The notes beneath the pieces are model-generated. The model saw only the letters and a program-made list of their open reading frames with translations. It did no database searches and had not been told where the DNA came from. Position numbers and translations under genes: made by a program. Of a DNA stretch of 64,000 nucleotides, positions 45,755 through 54,571 are shown piece by piece. Numbering within the stretch: position 1 is the first letter of the stretch; the number at the start of each line of letters is the position of its first letter. Origin of the DNA: Bradyrhizobium lupini (GTDB taxonomy: Bacteria > Pseudomonadota > Alphaproteobacteria > Rhizobiales > Xanthobacteraceae); contig NZ_CP162553.1 of assembly GCF_040939785.1 (NCBI RefSeq), forward strand, positions 6,591,001 through 6,655,000, given 5' to 3'.

Positions 45755-46576
45755 TCAGCTCACCCGTGCGATCAGTTCCATCGCGCCGGCCGGCGCGCGC
45801 ACCTTGCCCTCGTGGATGACATAGGCGAACACGTCGCGCGGTTCCTTCTTCGGCTTGGCCTTGTCGACCTTCGGCAGGTCGTCGGGTTCGCTTCCCTCGG
45901 CCCAGTCCTGAAAGCGCTTGGCCCAGGCATCGAGCTGCTTCGGCGGATAGCAGGTCTTGATCTCGTCATTGCCCTTCTGCAGTCGCGCATAGACGAAATC
46001 GCCGGCGACGTCGGCGATCGCCGGATATTTGCCGTGCTCGGCGAACACGACGGGCGTCTCGAATTCGCGGATCAGCGCGACGAAATCCGACGTGCAGAAA
46101 CTGTCGTGACGGACCTCGACGACGTGGCGCAGCGCGCGTCCCTCGAGCTTGCGCGGTAACAGCTCGAGGAATTTTCCGAAATCGGCGCCGTCGAATTTTT
46201 TGGTCGGCGCAAACTGCCACAGCACTGGCCCAAGATGATCGCCGAGTTCCAGCACGCCGGAATCATAGAAACGCTTGATGGAATCCCCGGCCTCGGCCAG
46301 CACGCGCCGGTTGGTGGCGAAGCGCGGCCCCTTCACCGAGAACACGAAACCATCAGGCACCTCGCTCGCCCATTTGCGAAAGCTCTCCGGTTTCTGCGAG
46401 CCGTAATAAGTCCCGTTGATCTCGATCGAGGTCAGCTTCGAGGCGGCGTAGGACAGCTCCTTGGCTTGCGTGAGCTTCTCCGGATAGAACACCCCACGCC
46501 ATGGCTCGAAGGTCCAGCCGCCGATGCCGATGAAGATGTTGCCGGATTTTTTGGACGCGGTTTTTGCTTTGGCCAC
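45755..46576 (-). CDS. DUF72-family TIM-barrel protein
   Basis: The protein has 273 residues: IFIGIGGWTFEPWRGVFYPEKL, SIEINGTYYGSQKPESFRKWA, FVFSVKGPRFATNRRVL, GPVLWQFAPTKKFD, VEVRHDSFC and FVYARLQKGNDE. Family DUF72 (YecE-like) has a barrel fold and no known reaction. A Lys-rich insert (PKVDKAKPKKEPR) lies near the C-terminus. It is paired with DUF488 on the same strand. Confidence 0.88.
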   Translation of the reverse strand: MAKAKTASKKSGNIFIGIGGWTFEPWRGVFYPEKLTQAKELSYAASKLTSIEINGTYYGSQKPESFRKWASEVPDGFVFSVKGPRFATNRRVLAEAGDSIKRFYDSGVLELGDHLGPVLWQFAPTKKFDGADFGKFLELLPRKLEGRALRHVVEVRHDSFCTSDFVALIREFETPVVFAEHGKYPAIADVAGDFVYARLQKGNDEIKTCYPPKQLDAWAKRFQDWAEGSEPDDLPKVDKAKPKKEPRDVFAYVIHEGKVRAPAGAMELIARVS

Positions 46577-46691
46577 GGGAGGATCTCGGATGCGGGAGGA
46601 GGGCCTCCATCCTAATCAAACCAGTTGTGATTGGCCAGTTGCGACGTCCCGTCTAAGCTCGCGATAGGATCTGCGAAAAAAGGAGAACAAG

Positions 46692-47072
46692 ATGCGGATG
46701 CTGATGGTGGGAGCGGCGCTCGTCATGATGACATCTGCTGCCATGATATCTTTAGTTATGGCCGACGATGACGATGCCAAGGGTGCGCAGAAGCTCGCCA
46801 CGCAGGGCCGCGACGATTATTGGCATTGCCTGGCGCGGGAATATTCGCGCGTCGGCAATCAGGGCCTGTCGAAACAGGATTTTGGCCGCTCCGTCGCCGG
46901 AGCCTGTCCGTCGGAGCGACAATACTACCGGGTGGCACTGCTCGATTATCTCACCACGCAATATCCGGATATTGATGCCGGCGCCCATCTCGCGACCGCG
47001 AACAGGGCGGTGGAGGCGGCGCAGAAGGACATCGTGGCGGCCTTCGTCAAGCACAAGCCGCCGCAGAAATAG
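46692..47072 (+). CDS. Secreted hypothetical protein (126 aa)
   Basis: A signal peptide (MRMLMVGAALVMMTSAAMIS, cleavage near residue 24) is followed by a mature part with two Cys (YWHCLAREYSRV, SVAGACPSERQYY) that may form a disulfide. The start ATG 46692 has a perfect AAAGGAGAA. The family is not recognised. It diverges from the DUF72 gene by 115 bp. Confidence 0.7.
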   Translation: MRMLMVGAALVMMTSAAMISLVMADDDDAKGAQKLATQGRDDYWHCLAREYSRVGNQGLSKQDFGRSVAGACPSERQYYRVALLDYLTTQYPDIDAGAHLATANRAVEAAQKDIVAAFVKHKPPQK

Positions 47073-47161
47073 CCCATTGAACCGGTGCGTCCGGCAAGCC
47101 CTTCCGGCAGCGCGCTCATCCATGGTATCACTGGGCGCATCTGGAACAGGGATGGGTTTCC

Positions 47162-47365
47162 ATGTCGTCTGAGTCGGTGGGGGGCATTTTGGGCGCGATC
47201 GTCGCGGCGATCGTGCTTGCGGTCGCCGTCGTCTTTGGGCCGATCGGCCAGTACGGCAAGCCGCCCAAACCTGCGAAGACCGAGCCGGCCGGGGCTGCGG
47301 CGCCGGCGGCCCCTGCCGCGCCCGTGCCGCGAGGGCCGGTGATCAAGGAAGTCCCGAACCAATAA
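47162..47365 (+). CDS. Small one-TM protein with Pro/Ala-rich tail (67 aa)
   Basis: One TM helix (GILGAIVAAIVLAVAVVFG) near the N-terminus is followed by a PKPAKTEPAGAAAPAAPAAP tail. Upstream GGGAT is a weak ribosome site. The family is not recognised; proteins of this form are often called hypothetical in rhizobia. Confidence 0.55.
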   Translation: MSSESVGGILGAIVAAIVLAVAVVFGPIGQYGKPPKPAKTEPAGAAAPAAPAAPVPRGPVIKEVPNQ

Positions 47366-47475
47366 GGGCGTGGAAAAGGCCTCTTTCGCCCCTTGTAAAG
47401 CGGCATTACCGTTCCCATTTAGCTTCTAACGGCGACGTTGAGCGAAAAACTCCGGCGCTGGAACGACCTTGGAAT

Positions 47476-47616
47476 AGCACAGGCTGCGCCGGATGTACGC
47501 GCGGCCCGCCGTTCCGGGGTCGTTGGCATTTTGGGCCCCTTTTGGGGCCGCCCCCCAGAGAAACCCTGGCTTGCTGGCGCAAGTTCTTGGCAGCACAGGA
47601 CGCGGCGGATATACGC
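47476..47616. repeat. Partial duplication with strong hairpin
   Basis: A 25-nt segment starting AGCACAGG and ending TACGC occurs at 47476-47500 and 47592-47616, with 21 of 25 bases identical and a 116-nt period. Between them is the perfect hairpin GGCCCC-TTTT-GGGGCC (47534-47549). It lies in the 258-bp gap before the glycosyltransferase gene and may be in its leader. Confidence 0.55.
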
Positions 47617-47623
47617 TGCCGTC

Positions 47624-48757
47624 ATGAATGAAGCGATCAGACCGGGCTCCGACATCCCACAGAAGGCTTCGCCGGCGCCCGAATTGTCGGTCGTCGTCCC
47701 GACCTTCAACGAACGCGACAATGTCACGGTGCTGTACCGGCGGCTGGAGGCCGTGCTGGCCGGCATCGCCTGGGAGGTCGTGTTCGTCGACGATAATTCG
47801 CCTGATGGCACCTGGGACGTCGTGCGCGCGCTGGCCCAGCGCGATAGCCGCGTGCGCTGTGTCCGCCGTATCGGCCGCCGCGGCCTGTCGGGGGCCTGCA
47901 TCGAGGGCATCCTGGCCTCCAGCGCGCCCTATGCGGCCGTGATCGACGCCGACCTCCAGCACGACGAGACGCAACTGCCGAAGATGCTGTCGCTGCTCGC
48001 GAGCGGGCAGGCCGAGCTCGTGGTCGGCAGCCGCTACATCGAGGGCTACAAGAGCGAAGGCTTCAACAAGCAGCGCGCCGGCGCCAGCGCGCTGGCAACG
48101 GAACTCGCCAGGAAAGCGCTGCGGGTCGAGATCGCCGATCCCATGAGCGGCTTCTTCATGGTTCGCCGCGACCGCTTCGAGCAGCTGGCGCCGAAACTTT
48201 CCGTGCACGGCTTCAAGATCCTGCTCGACCTCGTCGCAAGCGCTAACGGCACCTTGCGCGCCATCGAAATTCCCTACACGTTCGGCGAGCGCCAGCACGG
48301 CGAAAGCAAGCTCGATTCCATGGTCGCGCTGGATTTTCTCGGCCTCGTTCTGGCGAAGTTCACCAACGATGCTGTCTCGTTACGTTTCCTGCTGTTCGCG
48401 ATGGTCGGCGGGATCGGCCTCGTGGTGCATCTCACCACCCTGTTCATATCGCTCGAGCTGTTCAAGGAGCCGTTCGCGGAAGCGCAGGCCTCCGGCGCCA
48501 TCGTCGCGATGACCAGCAATTTCGTTCTCAACAACTTCCTCACCTATCGCGACCAGCGGCTGAAGGGCTTTGCGCTGCTGCGCGGCCTGATCGCGTTCTA
48601 CATCGTGTGCAGCGTCGGCCTGCTGGCCAATGTCGGCGTCGCCTTCTCGGTCTACGACCAGGAGCCGATCTGGTGGCTTGCGGGTGCGGCCGGGGCGCTG
48701 ATGGGCGTGGTGTGGAACTACGCGATGTCCGGACTGTTCGTCTGGCGCAAGAAATAG
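47624..48757 (+). CDS. Family 2 glycosyltransferase fused to GtrA-type membrane domain
   Basis: The protein has 377 residues. The GT2 domain of the dolichol-phosphate mannosyltransferase type has LSVVVPTFNERDNVTVLYRR, VVFVDDNSPDGTWDVV, the metal site IDADLQHDE and GSRYIEGY. The C-terminal GtrA domain has four TM helices (FLLFAMVGGIGLVVHLTTLF to GALMGVVWNYAMSGLFVWRKK region). It would make a lipid-linked sugar at the inner membrane. ATG 47624 begins the domain. The next gene, a GT39 protein, is 6 nt away and could use that donor. Confidence 0.9.
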   Translation: MNEAIRPGSDIPQKASPAPELSVVVPTFNERDNVTVLYRRLEAVLAGIAWEVVFVDDNSPDGTWDVVRALAQRDSRVRCVRRIGRRGLSGACIEGILASSAPYAAVIDADLQHDETQLPKMLSLLASGQAELVVGSRYIEGYKSEGFNKQRAGASALATELARKALRVEIADPMSGFFMVRRDRFEQLAPKLSVHGFKILLDLVASANGTLRAIEIPYTFGERQHGESKLDSMVALDFLGLVLAKFTNDAVSLRFLLFAMVGGIGLVVHLTTLFISLELFKEPFAEAQASGAIVAMTSNFVLNNFLTYRDQRLKGFALLRGLIAFYIVCSVGLLANVGVAFSVYDQEPIWWLAGAAGALMGVVWNYAMSGLFVWRKK

Positions 48758-48763
48758 CTCACG

Positions 48764-50266
48764 ATGGGCGGGGCTGATGCGCGGATCGTCCGCAATACCG
48801 CGCTGGTGATCCTTGCGCTGGTCGGCTTGCGGCTCGTCGCAGCCGCCGTCACGCCGATCACCTTCGACGAAGCCTATTACTGGATGTGGTCGCAGAACCT
48901 CGCTGGGGGATATTACGACCACCCGCCGATGGTTGCCTACGTCATCCGCGCCGGTACCCTGATCGCGGGCGACACCGAACTCGGCGTTCGCGTGGTCTCG
49001 ATCCTGCTCGCGCTGCCGATGAGCTATGCGGTCTATCGCTCCGCCGCGATCCTGATCGGCGGCGCGCGGGTGGCTGCGACCAGCGCCATCCTGCTCAACG
49101 TGACGCTGCTGGCCTCGGTCGGCACGCTGATCGTCACGCCCGATGCGCCGCTTCTGGTTGCCTCCAGCTTCGTGCTGTTCTTTCTCGCCAAGGTGCTGGA
49201 GAGCGGCCGCGGCGTCTGGTGGCTCGCGATCGGCGCAGCCGTCGGCGCGGCGCTACTGTCCAAATACACCGCGATGTTCTTCGGGCTGGCGATCCTGATC
49301 TGGATCGCGGCCGTGCCGAAACTGCGGCATTGGTTTCTCTCGCCTTGGCCGTATCTCGGCGGTTTCGTTGCCTTGGCGCTGTTCTCGCCGGTGATTCTCT
49401 GGAATGCCGATCATCAATGGGTCTCGTTCGCAAAGCAGCTCGGGCGCGCCAGGATCGAGGATTTTCGTCCGGTCTTCATTGCCGAGCTGATCCCGACCCA
49501 GATCGCGTTCGCAACCCCGCTGGTGTTCATCCTCGGCGCGATGGGGCTGCACGCGCTGACCTGGCGCCGGGCCGGCGCGCTGGCCTCGCGCGTGCTGATC
49601 GAGACGATGTTCTGGACCATCGTCGTCTATTTTGTCTGGCATTCGCTGCATGCGCGCGTCGAGGCCAACTGGTTTGCGCCGGTCTATCCGCCCTTCGTCA
49701 TCGCGGCGGCCGCCGCCGCCAATCTCGTACAGTGGAAGCCGCGGCAGCGCCGCCTGGTGGATTTCTGCCTGCGCTGGGCCGCACCCACCGGCATCGTGAT
49801 GTTTGCCGCGCTGATCGTGCAGGCCAATACCGGCTGGCTGTCCGGCTATCGCCGCGATGCGACCGTGCGCAGCGTCGGCGTCGGCTGGCGCGAGCTCGCT
49901 GCCGAAATCGAAGCGGTGCGCGTCCGCAATGGCGCGTCCTGCGTGCTTGCGCCGGACTACGGCACGACGGGCTGGCTCGCCTTCTATCTGCCGCGCGGCA
50001 GCTGCGTGGCGCAGCAAAACCAGCGCATCCGCTGGGCCAACATGCCCGAGCCGGATCCAAAGCTGCTTGCGGGCAAGCTGATCTATGTCGACGAGCTGCG
50101 CTCTGACGGCCATCCCGCCGTCCACGACCTCTTTGGGAAGGTGACGCAGGTCGCGCAATTGCAGCGCAAGCGCGGCCCGCTCGTGATCGAGACTTACAGC
50201 ATCGATCTGCTCGAAGGCGCCAAGGGCGACGTGCTGGACCGCTCGCCACCGCCGGAAGCGCGGTAG
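48764..50266 (+). CDS. ArnT/GT39-type membrane glycosyltransferase
   Basis: The protein has 500 residues with ~10 TM segments. The N-terminal loop motif ITFDEAYYWMWSQNLAGGYYDHPPMVAYVI carries the acidic residues (DEAYYW, YYDHPP) of the PMT_2 family that uses polyprenyl-phosphate sugars. The periplasmic C-terminal domain (~380-490) is soluble. With the GT2-GtrA protein it forms a two-gene unit for sugar addition to lipid A, lipoprotein or another periplasmic acceptor. The acceptor is not known. Confidence 0.88.
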   Translation: MGGADARIVRNTALVILALVGLRLVAAAVTPITFDEAYYWMWSQNLAGGYYDHPPMVAYVIRAGTLIAGDTELGVRVVSILLALPMSYAVYRSAAILIGGARVAATSAILLNVTLLASVGTLIVTPDAPLLVASSFVLFFLAKVLESGRGVWWLAIGAAVGAALLSKYTAMFFGLAILIWIAAVPKLRHWFLSPWPYLGGFVALALFSPVILWNADHQWVSFAKQLGRARIEDFRPVFIAELIPTQIAFATPLVFILGAMGLHALTWRRAGALASRVLIETMFWTIVVYFVWHSLHARVEANWFAPVYPPFVIAAAAAANLVQWKPRQRRLVDFCLRWAAPTGIVMFAALIVQANTGWLSGYRRDATVRSVGVGWRELAAEIEAVRVRNGASCVLAPDYGTTGWLAFYLPRGSCVAQQNQRIRWANMPEPDPKLLAGKLIYVDELRSDGHPAVHDLFGKVTQVAQLQRKRGPLVIETYSIDLLEGAKGDVLDRSPPPEAR

Positions 50267-50292
50267 CTCTTCCTCGGAACGACGACGAAGGT

Positions 50293-52182
50293 TCAGTCGA
50301 TCATCTCGGCCTTGGTCGCGGCCTGGTTCGGCCTGTCCTGGTCGCGCCAGAACCAGACGGTCACGACGCCGGAGCGGCCGCGGACCTGCGTGAGCAGGGG
50401 GCCCGACAGAACGTCGTCGGGACCGCCCTGAAAGTCGGCCGCATCCAGCAGCGTATCGCTGAGCGCGAGCCGCGCGCCGTTCTGAACGGCAACCTCCATC
50501 AACCGGCTCGCGACGTTGACGGTGTCGCCCGTCGCCGTGATGTGCTGATGGCTTTCGCCGAGGCGCGAGGCGACGATCGGGCCGAAATGCGCACCGATCT
50601 TGAAGCCGAGCTGATCCCTGATCGCAGGCGGCAGCGACGCGATCCAGCGTTCGACGCCGCGGTGCAGGTCGATCGCGCATTTCAGCGCGCGTGCGGCGTC
50701 GTCGGGCATCGCGCCGGGCAGGCCGAACAGGATCATGGCGCCGTCGCCGAGAAAGCCGCTGATCATGCCGCCGCAATCGACCGCGGTCTTCTCGATCAGC
50801 GCGTGAAACGCCTTCAGAATGTCCTGGAGTTCGCCCGGATCGATCCGCTCGCTCAGCGCCGTGAAGCCGGAGAGATCGATGAAGACCACGGCGGCGTCCT
50901 GCCGGACAGGTGTCGACAGGAAATTCGGATCGCGCGCCAACCACTCCTGCACGGCCGGCGCCTGGAATTGCGCGAGCGACCGGCTCTTGGCTGCGAAATA
51001 TTGCGTGCGGCGGCCTCCCGCCCATAATTGCACGCCGGCAAAGACCGCAACCGGCGGCACGGCTGCGGCGAGCGTGGTCGCGGCGTTCAGCCAGACGCCG
51101 TGCGTGAACGCAAACAGATTGAATCCGGCCCAGGCGATCATCACCGCGGCCGCCGCGACGATGCCGAGCGCGCTGCGCCGCCAGGCGAGCAGGCCCACAA
51201 GCAGCATCGGCAACAGGATCGCGATGAGCGCGTCGGCGATGTGGACCTTGCGGTCGCGCACGATGCTGTCGCCGGCGACGAGATGGGTGATCGCGGTGGA
51301 GACCACTTCGACGCCGGGCATTAGAAGATCGAACGGTGTTGGGAAAAAATCACCGCCGCCGGCGACCGAGGCCCCGATCACGACGATCCGGTTCTCGATC
51401 GCCGCGCGACTTAACGTGCCGTCGAAGATGCTCTGTGCGCTGACGGTGCGGATGGTCCGGCGCGGGCCGTAATAGGTGATCGGTAACGCGAAGTCGGTAT
51501 CGGTGGGCACCGCGCGGTCGCCGAGCATCAGATGGTCCGGCGCGATCGTCAGCGACTTGTCGAGCGCGCGCGCCGCGACCCGCAACGGAAAGGACAGCTC
51601 GACCTTGTCGCTCGTCCGGAACAGCATCGGCACCGAGAGCGGTGAGCCCGATTGTCCGGTCGCAACATTGACGACGCCGACTTCGGCATGATCGGCGAAC
51701 GCCGGCAAGGGCAGCAGGAAGCGCTCGGCCTGCGGCAGGGCGGCGAGGGGGCCTTGGCCGCTGGTCTCCACGGTCTCGCTGGCGGACGGGAAGATCGCTG
51801 CGGCGGCAAGGACGATGGGACCCGTAGCCAGCGTATTTGCCAGCGTAGCGTCGCCGATCGCAGCGCTGCGATCGACCAGCAGCAGGTCGATCGCGACGAC
51901 CTTCGGCTTGAACTGCACGATGGTGTCGACGACGCGGGCGAGATCGGCGCGCGGCAGCGGATAGCTGCCGCCGCGCTTCACGACGGTGTCGTCGATCGCG
52001 ACGATGGTGACGAGATCGGGCGGAACCCGCACGCCGCGGACCTGCGTCCGCCAATCCGCCAGCGTCGCCTCGAGGCGATCGAGAAACCGCAGATGACCGT
52101 TGGCGTGACCGGCATAGATGCCCGCGCCCCACAGTGCGGTGAGGACGAGTGCCACCAGGATCTGAACGCGTCGGCTACTCAT
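50293..52182 (-). CDS. CHASE2-sensor adenylate cyclase
   Basis: The protein has 629 residues. TM1 (VQILVALVLTALWGAGIYA) is followed by the periplasmic CHASE2 domain (~30-310, with DLVTIVAIDDTVVKRGGSYP), three more TM helices (AIAILLPMLLVGLLAW, IVAAAAVMIAWAGFNLFA, AATTLAAAVPPVAVFAGV) and a class III cyclase domain (VVFIDLSGFTALSE, FLGDGAMILFG, TGDTVNVASRLM). I used ATG 52182; an in-frame TTG at 52254 would add 24 residues. It is 75 nt after the FecR gene. It makes a cyclic nucleotide in answer to an external signal. Confidence 0.87.
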   Translation of the reverse strand: MSSRRVQILVALVLTALWGAGIYAGHANGHLRFLDRLEATLADWRTQVRGVRVPPDLVTIVAIDDTVVKRGGSYPLPRADLARVVDTIVQFKPKVVAIDLLLVDRSAAIGDATLANTLATGPIVLAAAAIFPSASETVETSGQGPLAALPQAERFLLPLPAFADHAEVGVVNVATGQSGSPLSVPMLFRTSDKVELSFPLRVAARALDKSLTIAPDHLMLGDRAVPTDTDFALPITYYGPRRTIRTVSAQSIFDGTLSRAAIENRIVVIGASVAGGGDFFPTPFDLLMPGVEVVSTAITHLVAGDSIVRDRKVHIADALIAILLPMLLVGLLAWRRSALGIVAAAAVMIAWAGFNLFAFTHGVWLNAATTLAAAVPPVAVFAGVQLWAGGRRTQYFAAKSRSLAQFQAPAVQEWLARDPNFLSTPVRQDAAVVFIDLSGFTALSERIDPGELQDILKAFHALIEKTAVDCGGMISGFLGDGAMILFGLPGAMPDDAARALKCAIDLHRGVERWIASLPPAIRDQLGFKIGAHFGPIVASRLGESHQHITATGDTVNVASRLMEVAVQNGARLALSDTLLDAADFQGGPDDVLSGPLLTQVRGRSGVVTVWFWRDQDRPNQAATKAEMID

Positions 52183-52257
52183 GTGGTCGTGTTGCAATTT
52201 CTCTATCGTCCAAATGCTGTTCGCCGCGCCCAGGTGACCCGAACCATTGGCCAAGTC

Positions 52258-52782
52258 TTACTGACCAAGTCTTGCCATCAACGCGTCGACGCGCGGCTGG
52301 CCCCATGTCTTGACCGTCAACGGGCCTGTGGCTTCCACGTCGACGCCTTGGCCACGGTCTAATACCACGCTGCGCCCACCATTCCTGCGGCTCACGCCGA
52401 CACGGCCGTCAGCCACGAAGACGGAGGTCTTGGCCTCTGCGACATCGACCGCCCATTTCGTGCCGCGCACCGCGGCGATCGCCTGCGGCGTCAGCACCTT
52501 GAAGGGATTGCCGCCGGGCTTCTTGGGCACCTCGACCAGCAGCGCTTTGCTGCTCAACTCCACCGAGTCTATATGTCCGTCGCGGTTAGCGTCCTTAAGT
52601 TCAAATCTGGCACCGCTTTCGGCAACGATCGTGATGCCGTTGTCGCAGCGCCAGGTCTGCGTACCGGCAGCAGATGGCGTCGCCGTGCAGCCCACATTGG
52701 CGGCAGGCTGGGCAATCGCGTGTCCGATCAACAGAAACGACCCCGCCAGAGCGAAAAACCCTGCGCGCACGAACTCTCTCAT
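52258..52782 (-). CDS. FecR-domain periplasmic protein with EF-hand-like loop
   Basis: The protein has 174 residues. A signal peptide (cleavage after HAIAQ, ~residue 25) is followed by a FecR-type domain (ALLVEVPKKPGG, FKVLTPQAIAAVRGTKWAVDV, TSVFVADGRVGVSRR, VLDRGQGVDVEA). Within it lies a perfect EF-hand-type loop D64-E75 (DANRDGHIDSVE). ATG 52782 follows GGAGG. FecR-CHASE2 cyclase pairs are frequent in Bradyrhizobiaceae. It could relay calcium or another periplasmic signal to the cyclase; this is inference. Confidence 0.85.
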   Translation of the reverse strand: MREFVRAGFFALAGSFLLIGHAIAQPAANVGCTATPSAAGTQTWRCDNGITIVAESGARFELKDANRDGHIDSVELSSKALLVEVPKKPGGNPFKVLTPQAIAAVRGTKWAVDVAEAKTSVFVADGRVGVSRRNGGRSVVLDRGQGVDVEATGPLTVKTWGQPRVDALMARLGQ

Positions 52783-52824
52783 GCCAGCCTCCGTTTGCGT
52801 GCTCGGCACAGTTCAAGGCGATCT

Positions 52825-52842
52825 TGATACGGTACCGTATCA
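52825..52842. promoter_or_regulatory. 18-bp perfect palindrome upstream of FecR gene
   Basis: TGATACGGTACCGTATCA is a perfect palindrome 43 bp before the FecR start codon. The 559-bp gap 52783-53341 holds no other gene I can support; the translated frames in it look random. The palindrome is the only clear structure. It suits a dimeric repressor near the promoter of the fecR-cyclase operon. Confidence 0.55.
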
Positions 52843-53341
52843 CACGCAGAGGCTGCTGAAAAGTGCCGGTTGCCGTAGCTATTTTCTCGCTGCGGCCTTT
52901 TCCAGTGCGGTGCGATCAACTTTCGGTCAGGGCACCTGCTCGCGTGCGCGGTGTAGCTGCTGACAACCGCGCTGCGGCTGCGGAGCAGAGGGTGCTTGCG
53001 CACCAGCCTCGCGCAACGCTTCCCCGCTATCTTCCGGGTATTGAACACCACGAAAACGACTTGGTTGGATGGCCTTAGAGATGCGGCCGGAGACGGTCGC
53101 CGGCAACGCCAATCCCGCCGAGAATTATAGTTAACAGACGCCCTTAAGTTCGTAGTTCTGCGGGCTTTTTTCTCGAAATGGGACACCCGAACGGGTTGCC
53201 TCACATCCGCCCGAACTTAATCCGCATTTAACTAAAAGTGGCCTTAATGACGCTCCGACCCTCTGCGAGATGCTGTTCCCGGATCGTGACCAGCGGCGCT
53301 TCGAAGGGGGACCGAGTGACACCGTTCTGGACGCAAGGCGA

Positions 53342-54499
53342 ATGAGTACGAGTATCGCTGCGCAAGGCATCGCGGCACGAAGGTCCAAAGGATTCTCGAG
53401 CAATTCCTATCGGAAGCCTTCCCGGAAAATGACCACCCAAAACGTGCTTGGCGCCGCCGTGATCGGCTGCGTCGTGCTTGGCGCCGGCTGGACCATCTAC
53501 AGCAACATCTTTGCCGCCAGCGTCTATCCGACCGTCGGCAGCAGCGGCTACGACGAGCCCGTGATCAAGCGGGCGCCCAGGGTCGCGCTGCGCGAGGCCG
53601 GTGAGGCCGTCAAGGACGCCTTTGCGCTCTTGCCCGACCGGTTGCAGGTGGCAGCGCCGATCTCGCGCGAGATGTTCAACGATCGCTTTGCCGCGGCTGC
53701 GACCCAAGGCGTGACATCGAATGCGGCCAGCGCCGCGCCCGCAACCAAGGTCGCCGAAGCCAAGGACGCGCCGAAGCCGAGCGTGATCGCGAGGGTCGCG
53801 GAAGTCCTGAAGCCAGGTCCCGCCAAGATCGCTGACGCTGCGAAGTCCAAGCGCGGCGCTGACGCGCCGCTGCAGCTTGCCTCGGCAGATCCGGCCGAGA
53901 TCGTGCCGGCGCCTGAGGCGAAGCCAAAATCGATTGCCGATCGCGCCAAGGCTGCGGTGATGTCGATTACCGGACCGCGCCAGTCGATGGTGGAAAAGCT
54001 CTGGGGCAAGCGCGAGCCGTCCGGTGGGCTGCTCGCCTATGCCTCGGCCGACGCCAGCGTGACCGCCTCCATCGCGCCGAGGAGCAGAACCCCATGCTCG
54101 GCGGTTCGGCGCCCTATGAGCGTGACACCGCGGTCTACGACATCTCCGCTAAAACGGTTTACTTGCCCGACGGCACCAAGCTCGAGGCGCATTCCGGCCT
54201 CGGTTCCAACCTCGACGACCCGCGCTCCTCGCGCGTCCGCATGCGCGGTGTGACGCCGCCGCATATCTACACGCTGAAACCGCGCGAGGCGCTGTTTCAC
54301 GGCGTGCCTGCGCTGCGCCTGACCCCGATTGGCGGTGAGCGCGATCTACGGCCGCGACGGCCTGCTCGCGCATACCTTCATGCTCGGGCCCAACGGCGAT
54401 TCCAACGGCTGCGTGTCGTTCAAGGATTATTACGCGTTCCTCGACGCCTACCGCAACAAAGGCATCCGCAAGCTCGCGGTGCTGGCGCGCGTGGACTAG
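53342..54499 (+). pseudogene. DUF2778-family protein (Tlde1-like), frameshifted twice
   Basis: The N-terminal part has one TM (GAAVIGCVVLGAGWTIYSNIF) and a long Ala/Lys-rich linker. The C-terminal DUF2778 domain reads in two other frames: TVYLPDGTKLEAHSGLGSNL with PPHIYTLKPREALFHGVPAL, then GLLAHTFMLGPNGDSNGCVS. One G missing at ~54079 (GCGCCGAGGAG) and two bases missing at ~54330-54340 (GGTGAGCGCGATC) restore 386 residues. HSG and SNGCVS fit the L,D-transpeptidase/carboxypeptidase-like active site reported for Tlde1 proteins. It may be a sequencing artefact. Confidence 0.75.
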
Positions 54500-54522
54500 G
54501 CTCAGTCAATTCGAGATCACGC

Positions 54523-54554
54523 AAAGGGCCGCTTGCAGCGGCCCTTTTCTGTTT
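54523..54554 (+). terminator. Rho-independent terminator
   Basis: A perfect 11-bp stem AAAGGGCCGCT/AGCGGCCCTTT with a 3-nt loop is followed by TCTGTTT. It lies 24 nt after the stop of the DUF2778 gene. It also faces the end of the SDR gene on the minus strand (18 nt past it) and may serve both. Confidence 0.88.
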
Positions 54555-54571
54555 CGCTTCGCGCGTGCGTT

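Noticed and set aside
47438..47623. Longer start for the GT2-GtrA protein
   Set aside because: The 62 extra residues fall in the duplicated segment with hairpin and do not match the family N-terminus.
52779..53204. Minus-strand frame of 141 codons in the gap upstream of the FecR gene
   Set aside because: Composition is Arg/Ser/Ala-rich and random in look; no ribosome site; it overlaps the palindrome and the FecR start.
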